Source: Caulobacter zeae
Lineage (GTDB): Bacteria > Pseudomonadota > Alphaproteobacteria > Caulobacterales > Caulobacteraceae
Assembly: GCF_002858925.1 (NCBI RefSeq)
Contig: NZ_PJRS01000039.1
Span: forward strand, 1-64,000
Length of the DNA: 64,000 bases
Direction of reading: 5' to 3'
Shown here piece by piece: positions 1-8,791 of this stretch; position 1 is the first letter of the stretch; each line of letters starts with the position of its first letter. Below the pieces are notes generated by a model. It saw nothing but the letters and a program-made list of their open reading frames with translations. It was not told the DNA's origin and made no database searches. The position numbers were made by a program, and so were the translations under genes.

Positions 1-110
1 GAGATCTTGCGCGGATCCTTGTCGATGCACGTCACCACGTGACCGAAGTCCGCAAAGCACGCCCCCGACACCAGGCCCACATAGCCCGTGCCAATCATCG
101 CTACGCGCAT
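1..110 (-). CDS. ugd: UDP-glucose 6-dehydrogenase, N-terminal part (cut by window edge)
   Basis: Only the first 36 codons are inside the window. The translation begins [19 protein letters not shown], a Rossmann-fold nucleotide-binding start with the GxGYVG signature of UDP-glucose/GDP-mannose dehydrogenases, followed by [17 protein letters not shown], where the acidic residue after the second strand fits NAD binding. The family oxidises UDP-glucose to UDP-glucuronate for envelope or exopolysaccharide synthesis in the cytoplasm. The ATG at 110 is the natural start because the fold begins immediately after it. The family assignment is strong; UDP-glucose rather than a related sugar nucleotide is inferred from the close match of the N-terminus. 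Confidence 0.85.
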   Translation of the reverse strand, partial: MRVAMIGTGYVGLVSGACFADFGHVVTCIDKDPRKI

Positions 111-478
111 GTCATCCCCTGCTCAATAAGAGCCCCGCCCAGCCGGCGGCACAAAAACACCGAGTGATTTTAATTCGACATTCCTTGTCGAAGCGCAATC
201 ACCAACTGATGACTATTCAAAAGAAATTTTTATGTGGCCAAAGTTTGTGCCTTGCGACGACATCGGCGACGAAAGACGCAACCAACCGTCCGGGATCGGA
301 ACGCCCTGCAAACTTGGCCATAAGGGGCATTAATCACCTTGACGACAAAAAGAGCATAGTTCGGGCAAGAATTATACTTACCTTGACCGTAGAGGCGGCG
401 CTCTATGCGGAAAATGCCGCCGGACTTATCAAACACGCATTCGAACCGCCCACCGAACATGCTTAACAGGCCCGTCCC
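111..478. other. Intergenic region between divergent ugd and SGNH hydrolase genes
   Basis: This 368-base stretch is visibly less GC-rich than its surroundings and must carry the promoters of the two divergent genes. A 100-codon open frame on the plus strand has no recognisable domain, so I do not call it a gene. The only clear structure is the inverted repeat at 174-192. I could not identify convincing -35/-10 pairs. Confidence 0.6.
174..192. promoter_or_regulatory. 7-5-7 inverted repeat, possible operator
   Basis: TTCGACA at 174-180 and TGTCGAA at 186-192 are perfect reverse complements separated by five bases. The site lies 64 bases upstream of the ugd start in the divergent intergenic region, which suits a dimeric regulator. 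No cognate regulator gene is adjacent. Confidence 0.35.
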
Positions 479-1267
479 ATGAGCCCCCTCGCCGCCTATC
501 TGCGCGACTTGAAGCGCTCGCGGTTCTTCCTGCCCGGGGTGGGAATTGGCGCGCTGCTCGGGTTTGGCCTGTCGGCCGCGTGGTTCCAGACAACCTTGCC
601 CCAGTGGCGGCCGACGGGCAGCGCCGCGGCCCGCACCGCCGTCAGGCTGGAGACCGTCCCCGGCGCGCCTATCGTCCTCAAGCGCGGCGCGGTCATCGTC
701 TGCGAGGGGGACAGCCTGACCTACGGCTTCAAGCGTTGGGGAGAATCGATTCCCGGCATCAACGGCTCGCCCTCGCCGCGCAGCCCCACGCCCTATCCCG
801 AAACCCTCCGCGGCCTGCTGGGCGACAAGGTCACCGTGGTCAATCACGGCAAGCCCGGCGACCAGACGCTGGACGGCCTGACCCGCTGGGCCCGCGCGCC
901 GACCGGCGACCTGACCATCATCATGTACGGGGCCAACGACGCCAAGGTGCGCGGCAAGCCCGGCGCCCTGGACGTCAAGGTCTATGCCAGCCTGCTGGAG
1001 GCCCTGGTCCGCCGGCGGCTCGACGACGGCGGCCAGGTCATCGTGCTGCTGCCCCCGCCGGCCTCGGCGCGCGACACGCAAGCAAGGCTCGACCCGTTCC
1101 GCGAGGCCGCCGTCCAGGTCGCCGCCCGTACCGGGGTCGAGGCCGTGGACGCCGCCGACGCCCTGGCCGGGATCGGCGCGCCGCTGCAATACGACGGCCT
1201 GCACCTCAGCGACCGGGCCAACCTGGCCATCGCCAGCGCCCTGGCCCGGCGCATCCGCGTCGAATAG
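479..1267 (+). CDS. Membrane-anchored SGNH/GDSL-family hydrolase
   Basis: A 262-residue protein with one hydrophobic segment near residues 19-40 (FFLPGVGIGALLGFGLSAAW), so probably anchored in the inner membrane with the enzyme in the periplasm. The SGNH blocks are visible: EGDSLTYG (block I serine, near residue 79), the Gly at KPGDQT, YGANDA (block III Asn) and DGLHLS near residue 240 (block V Asp and His). Family members hydrolyse or transfer acyl groups on sugars, lipids or polysaccharides. Divergence from ugd hints at a role in surface polysaccharide modification, but this is only context. The ATG at 479 immediately precedes the anchor. Confidence 0.75.
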   Translation: MSPLAAYLRDLKRSRFFLPGVGIGALLGFGLSAAWFQTTLPQWRPTGSAAARTAVRLETVPGAPIVLKRGAVIVCEGDSLTYGFKRWGESIPGINGSPSPRSPTPYPETLRGLLGDKVTVVNHGKPGDQTLDGLTRWARAPTGDLTIIMYGANDAKVRGKPGALDVKVYASLLEALVRRRLDDGGQVIVLLPPPASARDTQARLDPFREAAVQVAARTGVEAVDAADALAGIGAPLQYDGLHLSDRANLAIASALARRIRVE

Positions 1268-1359
1268 CCCCGCTCCGGACGCCTGCGACTCACCCTGAGG
1301 ATGCTTGCGCGGGGGCCGGCGCGGACCCAGTCTCGCACGGCGAAGCTGGACGTTTTGCG

Positions 1360-3147
1360 ATGGATGCCCTGCCGACGCCGCTTCACGCGTCCGACGGCGC
1401 CGCCCGCCTGCAAAGGCTGAACAGGCGGTTGGAACGGCTGCGCGATCTGGCCGAGATCCAGGCCCTGCTGGCCGGCGCCGAGGTGGACGGCGAAGCCTTC
1501 ATGCAGATCGTCGTCGACCGCGTGCAGCACCTGCTGGGCGGCCACGGCGCGGTCGTCGAGCTGGTCGACGGCGAGGACATGGTCTATCGCGCCGTCAGCG
1601 CCGGTTCGGAGGCGCACCTTGGCCTGCGCATCCCGCGCGCCGGCAGCCTGTCGGGCCTGTGCGTCGAGCAGGCCCGCATCCTGGTCTGCGAGGACAGCGA
1701 GCACGACGAGCGGGTCGATCGCGAGGCCTGTCGGAGGGTGGGCCTGCGCTCGATGCTGTGCGCGCCGCTGTTCGACGGTGACCACGCCATCGGCGTGCTC
1801 AAGGCCATGGCCGGCGAGACCCGCGCCTTCGGCTACGAGGACGTCGAGCTGCTGCGCCACATGAGCCAGACCCTGGGCGCGGCGATCGCCAAGCGCGCCA
1901 GCTTCGGCGCCCTGCGCCGCCTGCTTCAGGAACGCACCGCGGCCTTCGAGCGCGTGGAACGGCGCAATCACAAGCTGGCCCTGCTGACCGAGCAGCTGCG
2001 CGAGGCCAAGGCCGAGGCCGAAGCCGCCAACCGCGCCAAGTCCGACTTCCTGGCGGCCATGAGTCACGAGCTGCGCACGCCGCTGAACGGGCTTGTGGGC
2101 TTCTCCGAACTGCTGGCCCGCGACGACCTGCCCCCGGAACGGCGGGCGGCCTATCGCGACTTCGTCCACGACGCCGCCCGCTCGCTGCTGACCATCGTCG
2201 ACGACATTCTGGATCTTTCGCGGGTGGAGGCCGGCAAACTCGACCTGCACGCCGGCGAGGTCGATCCGGTCCGGCTGGTGGAAAGCTGCGTGGCCATGGT
2301 TCGCCCGCAGGCGCAGGCCAAGGGCCTGACGGTGACAACCCGGATCGTCGCGGGGGCCGAGCGCCGGATCGCCGGCGACGCCAACCGCCTGCGCCAGGTG
2401 CTGCTGAACCTGCTGAACAACGCCGTGAAGTTCACCGGCGCCGGCGGCGTCTCGGTGACGCTGGAGCCGGCCGGTCCGCCGGACGCGCCGACCTTGCGCG
2501 TCTCGGTGGCCGACACCGGCATGGGCGTGGCCGCCGAGGCTCGCCAGCGACTGTTCCAGGCCTTCGGCCAGGCCGACGCCTCGATCCATCCACGCTATGG
2601 CGGCACGGGCCTTGGCCTGGCGATCTGCAAGCGGCTGGTCGAGGCCATGGGCGGGACGATGGACTTCGACAGTGTCGAGGGCGAGGGTTCGACCTTCCGG
2701 TTCGAGATTCCCGCGACGCCCGCCGCCCCCGACACGGCGCCCGAACATGCGGCGGCCGAGACCCCGCGCTTGCGCGTCCTGGTGGTCGACGACACCCGCA
2801 TGAACCGCGCCCTGGCCGAGGCGGTGTTGGGCTCGGCGGGACACTTGGTGACCGGCGTCGGCGACGGCGTCGCCGGCGTGGCGGCGGTGCGCGACGGAGC
2901 CTTCGACGTCGTGCTGATGGACGTGCGCATGCCCGGCATGGACGGCCTTGCGGCCACCCGGGCGATCCGCGCCCTGCCCCCGCCGGCCGGCGCCGTGCCG
3001 ATCCTGGCCCTGACCGCCAACGCCCTGCCCTCCGAGATCGCCGCCTGCCTCGCCGCCGGCATGGACGGCCACGTGGCCAAGCCGATCGACATCGCCGCCC
3101 TGCTGGCGAGGGTCAGCGAGGCGGCGGCGATCCGGGCCGAGCGATAG
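1360..3147 (+). CDS. GAF-domain hybrid sensor histidine kinase
   Basis: A 595-residue cytoplasmic hybrid kinase. A GAF domain lies at about residues 35-180, then a coiled coil, then the HisKA dimerisation domain with phospho-acceptor His236 in MSHELRTPLNG. The ATPase domain shows its N box (LLNLLNNAVKFT), G1 box (VADTGMGV) and G2 box (GGTGLGLAI). A receiver domain closes the protein with Asp521 in VLMDVRMPGMDG. All catalytic residues look intact. There is no transmembrane segment, so the GAF domain probably senses a cytoplasmic ligand or redox state. The frame stays open far upstream across the SGNH gene, but similarity to the family begins only after the ATG at 1360. No partner regulator lies beside it. 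Confidence 0.85.
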   Translation: MDALPTPLHASDGAARLQRLNRRLERLRDLAEIQALLAGAEVDGEAFMQIVVDRVQHLLGGHGAVVELVDGEDMVYRAVSAGSEAHLGLRIPRAGSLSGLCVEQARILVCEDSEHDERVDREACRRVGLRSMLCAPLFDGDHAIGVLKAMAGETRAFGYEDVELLRHMSQTLGAAIAKRASFGALRRLLQERTAAFERVERRNHKLALLTEQLREAKAEAEAANRAKSDFLAAMSHELRTPLNGLVGFSELLARDDLPPERRAAYRDFVHDAARSLLTIVDDILDLSRVEAGKLDLHAGEVDPVRLVESCVAMVRPQAQAKGLTVTTRIVAGAERRIAGDANRLRQVLLNLLNNAVKFTGAGGVSVTLEPAGPPDAPTLRVSVADTGMGVAAEARQRLFQAFGQADASIHPRYGGTGLGLAICKRLVEAMGGTMDFDSVEGEGSTFRFEIPATPAAPDTAPEHAAAETPRLRVLVVDDTRMNRALAEAVLGSAGHLVTGVGDGVAGVAAVRDGAFDVVLMDVRMPGMDGLAATRAIRALPPPAGAVPILALTANALPSEIAACLAAGMDGHVAKPIDIAALLARVSEAAAIRAER

Positions 3148-3258
3148 CCACGGGCCAGTGCAGACGCAGACCTTGTCTGGGCATGGTCGCGTTTTGATTG
3201 GCCGCCCCAACCGCGCCACGATAGACCACGATCGGTTGAGTCGTTTGGTGAGGGACGC

Positions 3259-4545
3259 GTGCGGAGAGTCTATTGGGGTCTGTCGGGCGTTCTTCTGGCC
3301 ACCCTCGGCGCTTTTGCGACCAGCACGGTCGCCGAGGAAGCGACGCCCTCCCCCTTCCCTTCGCGCCTCGCCCAGGCGATCGCGCCTCTGGATGTCAATC
3401 CGGACGGGCTGTCGGGTGGGGGCGCGCTCGTCCTGTCCGAGGCCATCGCCGCCAGCCGCTATGTGCTAATCGGCGAAAGCCACCACACCCGCGAGATCCC
3501 TGCCCTCACGACCCAGGTCTGCCGCCTGATGGCGCCCTCCGGCCTGACCGCCATGGCCATCGAGACCGGACCGGAAGCGGCCCGCGTCGTCGATTCCGCC
3601 ATGCGATCGAAAGACCGCGAAGCCCGGGTCGCCGATTTCGTGCGCGCGCATCCAGACGGCGTCGCCTTCTTCAACGGGCGCGATGAAGTCCGTATGGCCG
3701 GCGATTGCGCCGCCGCCGCCGGACCGAAGTTCACGCTCTGGGGGTTGGACCAGGAGTTCCTCGGCTCCAGCGGCCATCTGCTTGAGGAAATGCTGGCCTC
3801 GAAGCCTGGTCCCGTAGCCCGGGCCGCCCTCACTGGTCTGGCCGCCGAGGACCGCAAAGCGACCGCCGCCGCGCTCGCATCAGGCTCGCCTTTCGACCTC
3901 TTCCTGCTCTCGGCCACGCAGGACGACCTTGATCGGGCCGCCGCCGCGGTCGCGAAGGATGGCGGGGCGCGCGTCCGCCATCTGTTCGGCCTGCTGACGG
4001 AAAGCCGCGCCATCTATCAGGCCTCGCGGTCGGGCCAGGGCGACGCCAACGGACGCCGCGCGAGGCTGATGAAGCGCACAATCGCCGCCCATCTCGCCGA
4101 AAATCCTGACGCGCGGGTCCTGATGAAGTTCGGCGCCAATCATGCCTACAAGTCGCTCAATCCGCTCGATCAGCGCGACCTCGGCGCCTATGTGGCCGAG
4201 CGCGCCGAGGGCGAAGGCGTCTCGGCTCTGCACATCATCGTGCTGGGGGCCAGGGGCTCGCATGGTGGCTACGGCGGCGTCGGGCGGCCCGCCGTTGTGC
4301 ATTCCTTCGACATGAAGGACGACAAGGACCCGGACTGGCGCAAGGACGCCACGCTGGCGCGGGCGGCCGACGCTGCGCCGGGATCGTGGATGCTCGTTGA
4401 TCTCCGGACGCTCAGGACCAAGGGCTTGTTGGCGTCCGCACCGCCGCAATGGCGTGAACTAGCGCTTGGCTACGATATCGCCATTCTGGCCCCGATGCTC
4501 ACCGCATCCAGCCTGCTGGGCGCAGAGAAACCCGCGACGCGTTGA
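3259..4545 (+). CDS. Secreted erythromycin-esterase/ChaN-like fold protein
   Basis: A 428-residue protein with a GTG start supported by GAGGG just upstream. An N-terminal signal-like segment (VYWGLSGVLLATLGAFATSTVA) predicts export. YVLIGESHHTREIP near residue 73 and MKFGANHAYK near residue 293 resemble the paired Glu/His motifs that build the active site in the EreA/ChaN/TIKI superfamily. Members include erythromycin esterases, haem-binding lipoproteins and metalloproteases, so the substrate cannot be read from sequence. It is followed by a palindrome and then the converging kdp operon. I would not call it a resistance gene. Confidence 0.5.
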   Translation: MRRVYWGLSGVLLATLGAFATSTVAEEATPSPFPSRLAQAIAPLDVNPDGLSGGGALVLSEAIAASRYVLIGESHHTREIPALTTQVCRLMAPSGLTAMAIETGPEAARVVDSAMRSKDREARVADFVRAHPDGVAFFNGRDEVRMAGDCAAAAGPKFTLWGLDQEFLGSSGHLLEEMLASKPGPVARAALTGLAAEDRKATAAALASGSPFDLFLLSATQDDLDRAAAAVAKDGGARVRHLFGLLTESRAIYQASRSGQGDANGRRARLMKRTIAAHLAENPDARVLMKFGANHAYKSLNPLDQRDLGAYVAERAEGEGVSALHIIVLGARGSHGGYGGVGRPAVVHSFDMKDDKDPDWRKDATLARAADAAPGSWMLVDLRTLRTKGLLASAPPQWRELALGYDIAILAPMLTASSLLGAEKPATR

Positions 4546-4620
4546 TCCCATCGCTCAAGTTCGGCGCGCGCTCAAAGGAGATGAAAGCAAAGCCTCCGAT
4601 GGGTGGGAAGCGGAAATCAG

Positions 4621-4645
4621 ATCCCTCTCTCTAAGAGAGAGGGAT
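4621..4645. terminator. Perfect 11-base inverted repeat between converging genes
   Basis: ATCCCTCTCTC at 4621-4631 and GAGAGAGGGAT at 4635-4645 are perfect reverse complements with a three-base loop. The element lies between two convergent transcription units, so a bidirectional terminator or a mini-copy of the local CCCTC repeat family are both possible. There is no T-run on either side. Confidence 0.45.
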
Positions 4646-4782
4646 TAAGGACGGCGCCAACTTCCGCAACGGTCGTAAAGCGAAGTTGGCTCCTGCCCCT
4701 ACTTCGGGCGATCAAATCGCCGCCGCGAGCAAGTATCGGTTCGGCTCATCAACATCCCGGCGGCAGGCTGAGAGCCCCCCCC

Positions 4783-5475
4783 TCAGTCCCCGATGAAGCG
4801 GTACCCCACCCCCGGCTCGGTCAGCAGGATCTTCGGGTGGGCCGGATCGGCCTCGAGTTTCTGGCGCAGCTGGCCGACGAAGACCCGCAGGTACTGGGTG
4901 TCGTGCATGTGGGCGGGGCCCCAGACCGAGGTCAGCAGCTCCTTGTGGGTCAGCACCTTGCCGCGCCCCATGGCCAGCCTTGCCAGCACCTCGTATTCGC
5001 GCGGCGAGACCTTCACTACCGCCCCGTTGCGGGTGACCAGGCGCTTTTCGAGATCGAGCTCCACCGCCCCGGCCCGGATCGGCCCGACCGGCGCCTGGGT
5101 GGCCGCCTTCTGGCGCAGGGCCACGCGCAGACGGGCCAGCAGTTCGCCGACCCCGAACGGCTTTTCCACATAGTCGTTGGCGCCCCGATCGAGGGCCTCG
5201 ATCTTCTCAATCTCGCGGTCGCGGGCCGACAGGATCAGGATCGGGCCGTCGTAGAAGGCGCGGGCCTTTTCCAGCACGTCCTTGCCGTCCATGTCGGGCA
5301 GGCCGAGGTCCAGCACCACCGCATCGGGCGACCACAGGGCGATGCCGCGCAGACCCTCCTGGCCGCCGTCGGCGCGCAGCGGGTCGTAGCCGGCGGCGTC
5401 GAGCGCGGGGCCGAGGAACCGGTGGATCTGCGGCTCGTCGTCGATGACCAGGATGCGGGGGCGAAGCGCGCTCAT
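4783..5475 (-). CDS. kdpE: KdpE, OmpR-family response regulator of the potassium operon
   Basis: A 230-residue regulator with a receiver domain (acidic pair at IDDE near residue 12, phospho-acceptor Asp56 in VVLDLGLPDMDG, Lys in VEKPF) and a winged-helix DNA-binding domain ending in PGVGYRFIGD. KdpE activates kdp structural genes when phosphorylated by KdpD under potassium limitation. It is the last gene of the operon, starting 7 bases after the kdpD stop. Family length and domain layout are normal. Confidence 0.93.
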   Translation of the reverse strand: MSALRPRILVIDDEPQIHRFLGPALDAAGYDPLRADGGQEGLRGIALWSPDAVVLDLGLPDMDGKDVLEKARAFYDGPILILSARDREIEKIEALDRGANDYVEKPFGVGELLARLRVALRQKAATQAPVGPIRAGAVELDLEKRLVTRNGAVVKVSPREYEVLARLAMGRGKVLTHKELLTSVWGPAHMHDTQYLRVFVGQLRQKLEADPAHPKILLTEPGVGYRFIGD

Positions 5476-5482
5476 GAACCGC

Positions 5483-8191
5483 TCATAGCAGATGGTGCGG
5501 GGTGGCGACGCCCTTGGGCAGGCTGATCAGCATCCGCGTGCCCTTGCCGTCGTGGATCGGGCTGGCGGCGGCGATGCGCCCGCCCATGGCCTCGACGAAG
5601 CCCTTGGCGATGGCCAGGCCCAGACCAACGCCCTGGCTGGCGTTCGGCGAGCGGTCGCTGGGGTCCTGCAGGCGGCGGAACTTCTCGAACACCCGCACGA
5701 GATCGGCCGGCGGGATGCCCCGCCCCTCGTCCTCGATGCTGATCACGACGTGGGCGCGGTCCTCGTAGGCGGCGACCTCGATCCTGGTGCCCGCCGGACT
5801 GTAGGCGATGGCGTTTTCCAGGATGTTGACCGCCACCTGCTCCAGCAGGCTCGGATCGGCCTGAACGAGGCTCAGCGTCTCGGGGAAGTCGCGCACCAGC
5901 AACCGTCCTTCGAGGCGGCGGGTCACCCGGTCGCAAGCCGCCGCCAACACGTCGCGCACGTCGATCCAGTCGGTGCGCAGCTTTAAGCCCCCGCCCTCGA
6001 TGCGGGTCATGTCCAGCAGGTTGGCGACATAGCCGTTGAGGCGCTCGGCCTCTTCCTTGATCCCGAGGGCGAGATCGGCGCGGGCCGGCGGCGACAGCTT
6101 GTCGCCATAGTCGATCAGGGTGGTGGCCGCACCCAGCACCGTGGTCAGCGGCGTTCGCAGGTCGTGGCTGATGGAGTTGAGCAGGGCGTTGCGGAAGCGG
6201 TCGGAGCGGCGCAGCGCCTCGGCCTCGACCGCGCCGGCCGCCAGCTCGGCCCGCTGCAAGGCGACCGCGCCCTGGTCGAGCAAGGCCAGCAGCAGGCGTT
6301 CCTCGTCCGAACCGCTGGCCAGGGCGCCGGCCTCGATCCCGGCCACCCCGGCCCGTGCGCCCAGGCCCTCCAGCGGCCAGAAGGTCCAGGCGGCCTGCGG
6401 CAGGGTGCCGGTGCCGGCGCCAGCCGGCTCGCCCTTCTCCCAGGCCCAGCGGGCGGCGGCCATCGGGCCCGCGCCGAGCTCCACGAAATCCGGCGCCCCG
6501 GCGACCGGCGCCAGTTCGCCATCGACCGGCAGGAACACTACGGCCCGCGCGCCCGAAGCGGCGGCGGCCTGCTCGGCCAGGGCCTGGGCGACGGCGGTCT
6601 TGCCCGAGGCGCCCGAGAGGGTGCGGCTGGCGGCCAGCAGGCTGGTCACGCTGGCCGCCCGACGCTGTGAGCCCTTGGCCTGGTCGCGCACCCGCCCCGC
6701 CAGCCCGCCGGTGGCCAGGGCCACGGCCCAGAACACGATCAGGGTCAGCACGTCGGTGGGCGAGCCGATGGCCAGGCTGTAGCGCGGGGCCAGGAAGAAG
6801 TAGTTGTAGATCAGGAAGGCCGCCGTCGCCGCCGCCAGGGCCGGGCGCAGGCCGTGCATGACCCCCGCCGCCAGCACGGCGGCCAGGTAGATCATCCCCA
6901 GCTCCACCCGGTCGAAGGCGGTGTCCAGCGCCCAGGCCACCAGGCTGGCGGCCGCCACGAAGCCGCCGCCGGTCAGGTAGGCGGGCCAGTCAAAGCGGCG
7001 CGGCCGGGGCGCAGGCGGCTCGGCCGCGCCCTCCCCGCCGGCGCCGGTGACCACGTGGATCGCCTGTCCCCGCGCCTCGCGCAGCAGCGCCGCGGCCAGC
7101 GAGCGGCCGGTAAGTTCACGCCAGCGCGAATCCCGGGACTTGCCGATCACGATCTGGGTGACGTTGTTGCGCCGGGCCCAGGCCATGACCGAGGCGACCA
7201 CGTCGGTCCCGGTCAGCACGACGGTCGAGCCGCCCAGCTGTTCGGCCAGCTTCAGCGCCTCGCGGGTGCGGGCGGCGGCGACTTCGGGCGACGGCGGGCG
7301 GTCGGGACGCTCGACGTGGGCCACGGTCCACGGCGCGTCCATCATCATGTCCGACAGCCGCCGGCCGGCCCGGACGAGCCCCGCCGCCATGCCGTCGCCG
7401 CCGGCCAGCACCAGGATCCGCTCGCCCGCCGCCCACGGCCCCTCGACGCCCTTCTCGCGCATGGCCGCGACCAGCTGGTCGTCGACCGTCTGGGCCGCGC
7501 GGCGCAGGGCCAGCTCGCGCAGGGCGGTCAGGTTCTCGACCTTGAAGAAGTTCTCCGAGGCCAGGCGAGCCGTCTCGGGCACATAGACTTTGCCCGCCGC
7601 CATCCGCTCGCGCAGCTCGTCGGGGGTGATGTCGATCAGTTCTATGTCGTCGGCGCGGGCCAGCGCGCTGTCGGGCACGGTCTCGCGCTGGCGGGCGCCA
7701 GTGATGCGCAGGACGACGTCGACCAGGCTTTCCAGGTGCTGGACGTTGAGGGTCGTCCAGACGTCGATGCCGCCGGCCAGGATCTCCTCGACGTCCTGCC
7801 AGCGCTTGGGATGGCGCGAGCCGGGCGCGTTAGAGTGGGCGTACTCGTCGACCAGCAGCAGCTTGGGCTTTCGCTCCAGCGCCGCGTCGAGGTCGAACTC
7901 CAGATAGCTGCGCCCCCGGCTTTCGACCGGACGGCGGGGCAGCACGTCCAGGCCGCGCAGCAGGCTCTCGGTCTCGCGGCGGCCGTGGGTCTCGACCACG
8001 CCGACCAGCACATCCTGGCCCTCGGCCTTGCGGCGGCGGGCGGCGCGCAGCATCTCGTAGGTCTTGCCCACGCCGGGCGCCATGCCCAGGAACACCTTGA
8101 GGCGCCCCCGGCGGGCCTTGTTGGCGGCCGCCAGAAGCGCCTCGGGGTCGGGGCGGCCCCTTTCGGGGTATGAAGAGGGCTCGCCCGCCAA
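5483..8191 (-). CDS. kdpD: KdpD, potassium-sensing histidine kinase
   Basis: A 902-residue sensor. The N-terminus holds the KdpD domain with Walker A (GMAPGVGKT) and VDEYAHSNAPGSRHPKRW, followed by a universal-stress-protein-like domain, four closely spaced membrane segments (DUF4118 region), a GAF-like stretch, HisKA with His676 in SISHDLRTPLT, and an ATPase domain with GVGLGLAI. It phosphorylates KdpE when potassium is limiting. The best start is a TTG at 8191, three bases after the kdpC stop; no better start lies before the Walker motif. The ribosome site is weak, so translation is probably coupled to kdpC. Confidence 0.92.
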   Translation of the reverse strand: MAGEPSSYPERGRPDPEALLAAANKARRGRLKVFLGMAPGVGKTYEMLRAARRRKAEGQDVLVGVVETHGRRETESLLRGLDVLPRRPVESRGRSYLEFDLDAALERKPKLLLVDEYAHSNAPGSRHPKRWQDVEEILAGGIDVWTTLNVQHLESLVDVVLRITGARQRETVPDSALARADDIELIDITPDELRERMAAGKVYVPETARLASENFFKVENLTALRELALRRAAQTVDDQLVAAMREKGVEGPWAAGERILVLAGGDGMAAGLVRAGRRLSDMMMDAPWTVAHVERPDRPPSPEVAAARTREALKLAEQLGGSTVVLTGTDVVASVMAWARRNNVTQIVIGKSRDSRWRELTGRSLAAALLREARGQAIHVVTGAGGEGAAEPPAPRPRRFDWPAYLTGGGFVAAASLVAWALDTAFDRVELGMIYLAAVLAAGVMHGLRPALAAATAAFLIYNYFFLAPRYSLAIGSPTDVLTLIVFWAVALATGGLAGRVRDQAKGSQRRAASVTSLLAASRTLSGASGKTAVAQALAEQAAAASGARAVVFLPVDGELAPVAGAPDFVELGAGPMAAARWAWEKGEPAGAGTGTLPQAAWTFWPLEGLGARAGVAGIEAGALASGSDEERLLLALLDQGAVALQRAELAAGAVEAEALRRSDRFRNALLNSISHDLRTPLTTVLGAATTLIDYGDKLSPPARADLALGIKEEAERLNGYVANLLDMTRIEGGGLKLRTDWIDVRDVLAAACDRVTRRLEGRLLVRDFPETLSLVQADPSLLEQVAVNILENAIAYSPAGTRIEVAAYEDRAHVVISIEDEGRGIPPADLVRVFEKFRRLQDPSDRSPNASQGVGLGLAIAKGFVEAMGGRIAAASPIHDGKGTRMLISLPKGVATPHHLL

Positions 8192-8194
8192 CGG

Positions 8195-8773
8195 CTAGCC
8201 GACCATCGGGAAGCGCGCGTCGAGCGCCCGGTTGACGTCCAGCACATTGACCCGCGGCTGGCCGATGAAGCCCAGCAGCGGCGGCTTGATGGCCGCGTCG
8301 ATCATGGCCAGCACCTCGCCCCGCGGCGCGTTGCGGGCGGCGGCGATGCGGCCGGCTTGCAAGCGGGCATATGCCGGCGAGATGTCCGGATCCAGGCCCG
8401 AGCCGGACGTCGTGACCGCGTCGGCCGGAATGACCGCGTCGGGAAACTGCGCCCGCAGCGCATCGGCGTCGGTCTTCTCCCTCTCGATCAGCTTGTCGTT
8501 CAGCGGACCCATGTTCGAGCCGCTGGAGGCCGAGGCGTCATAGCCGTTCCCCGCCGCCGACGGACGGCCGTGCAGGTAAGCGGGCTTGGCGAAGGCTTGG
8601 CCGATCAGTTCCGAGCCGACGACCTGGCCGTGGGCGTCGCGGACCAGCGAGCCGTTGGCCTGCTGCGGGAACGCGGCCTGGGCCACGCCGGTGATGGCCA
8701 GCGGATAGGCCAGACCCAGGATGATGGTGAAGAGGCCCATCGAAACGAGGGCCGGGCGAAGGTGCGAGATCAT
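8195..8773 (-). CDS. kdpC: KdpC, chaperone-like subunit of the K+-transporting ATPase
   Basis: A 192-residue protein with one N-terminal membrane segment (ALVSMGLFTIILGLAYPLAI) and a periplasmic domain containing the family signatures GSNMGPLN and SGSGLDPDISP, ending in LDVNRALDARF. KdpC stabilises nucleotide and potassium handling in the KdpFABC complex. It is separated from kdpB here by a small membrane peptide gene and a beta-barrel gene, which is not the usual arrangement. Confidence 0.92.
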   Translation of the reverse strand: MISHLRPALVSMGLFTIILGLAYPLAITGVAQAAFPQQANGSLVRDAHGQVVGSELIGQAFAKPAYLHGRPSAAGNGYDASASSGSNMGPLNDKLIEREKTDADALRAQFPDAVIPADAVTTSGSGLDPDISPAYARLQAGRIAAARNAPRGEVLAMIDAAIKPPLLGFIGQPRVNVLDVNRALDARFPMVG

Positions 8774-8791
8774 GACCTTCCAGCTCCTTTC

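Noticed and set aside
164..466. A 100-codon frame in the intergenic region upstream of the SGNH hydrolase
   Set aside because: No domain, signal or ribosome site; it lies in a regulatory region with an inverted repeat.
982..3219. A 745-codon minus-strand frame opposite the GAF hybrid kinase
   Set aside because: It mirrors the kinase gene with no domain, and the plus-strand protein has clear catalytic motifs.
3259..4545. An erythromycin resistance gene
   Set aside because: Only the superfamily fold is recognisable and the protein has an export signal; the fold includes unrelated haem-binding and protease families.
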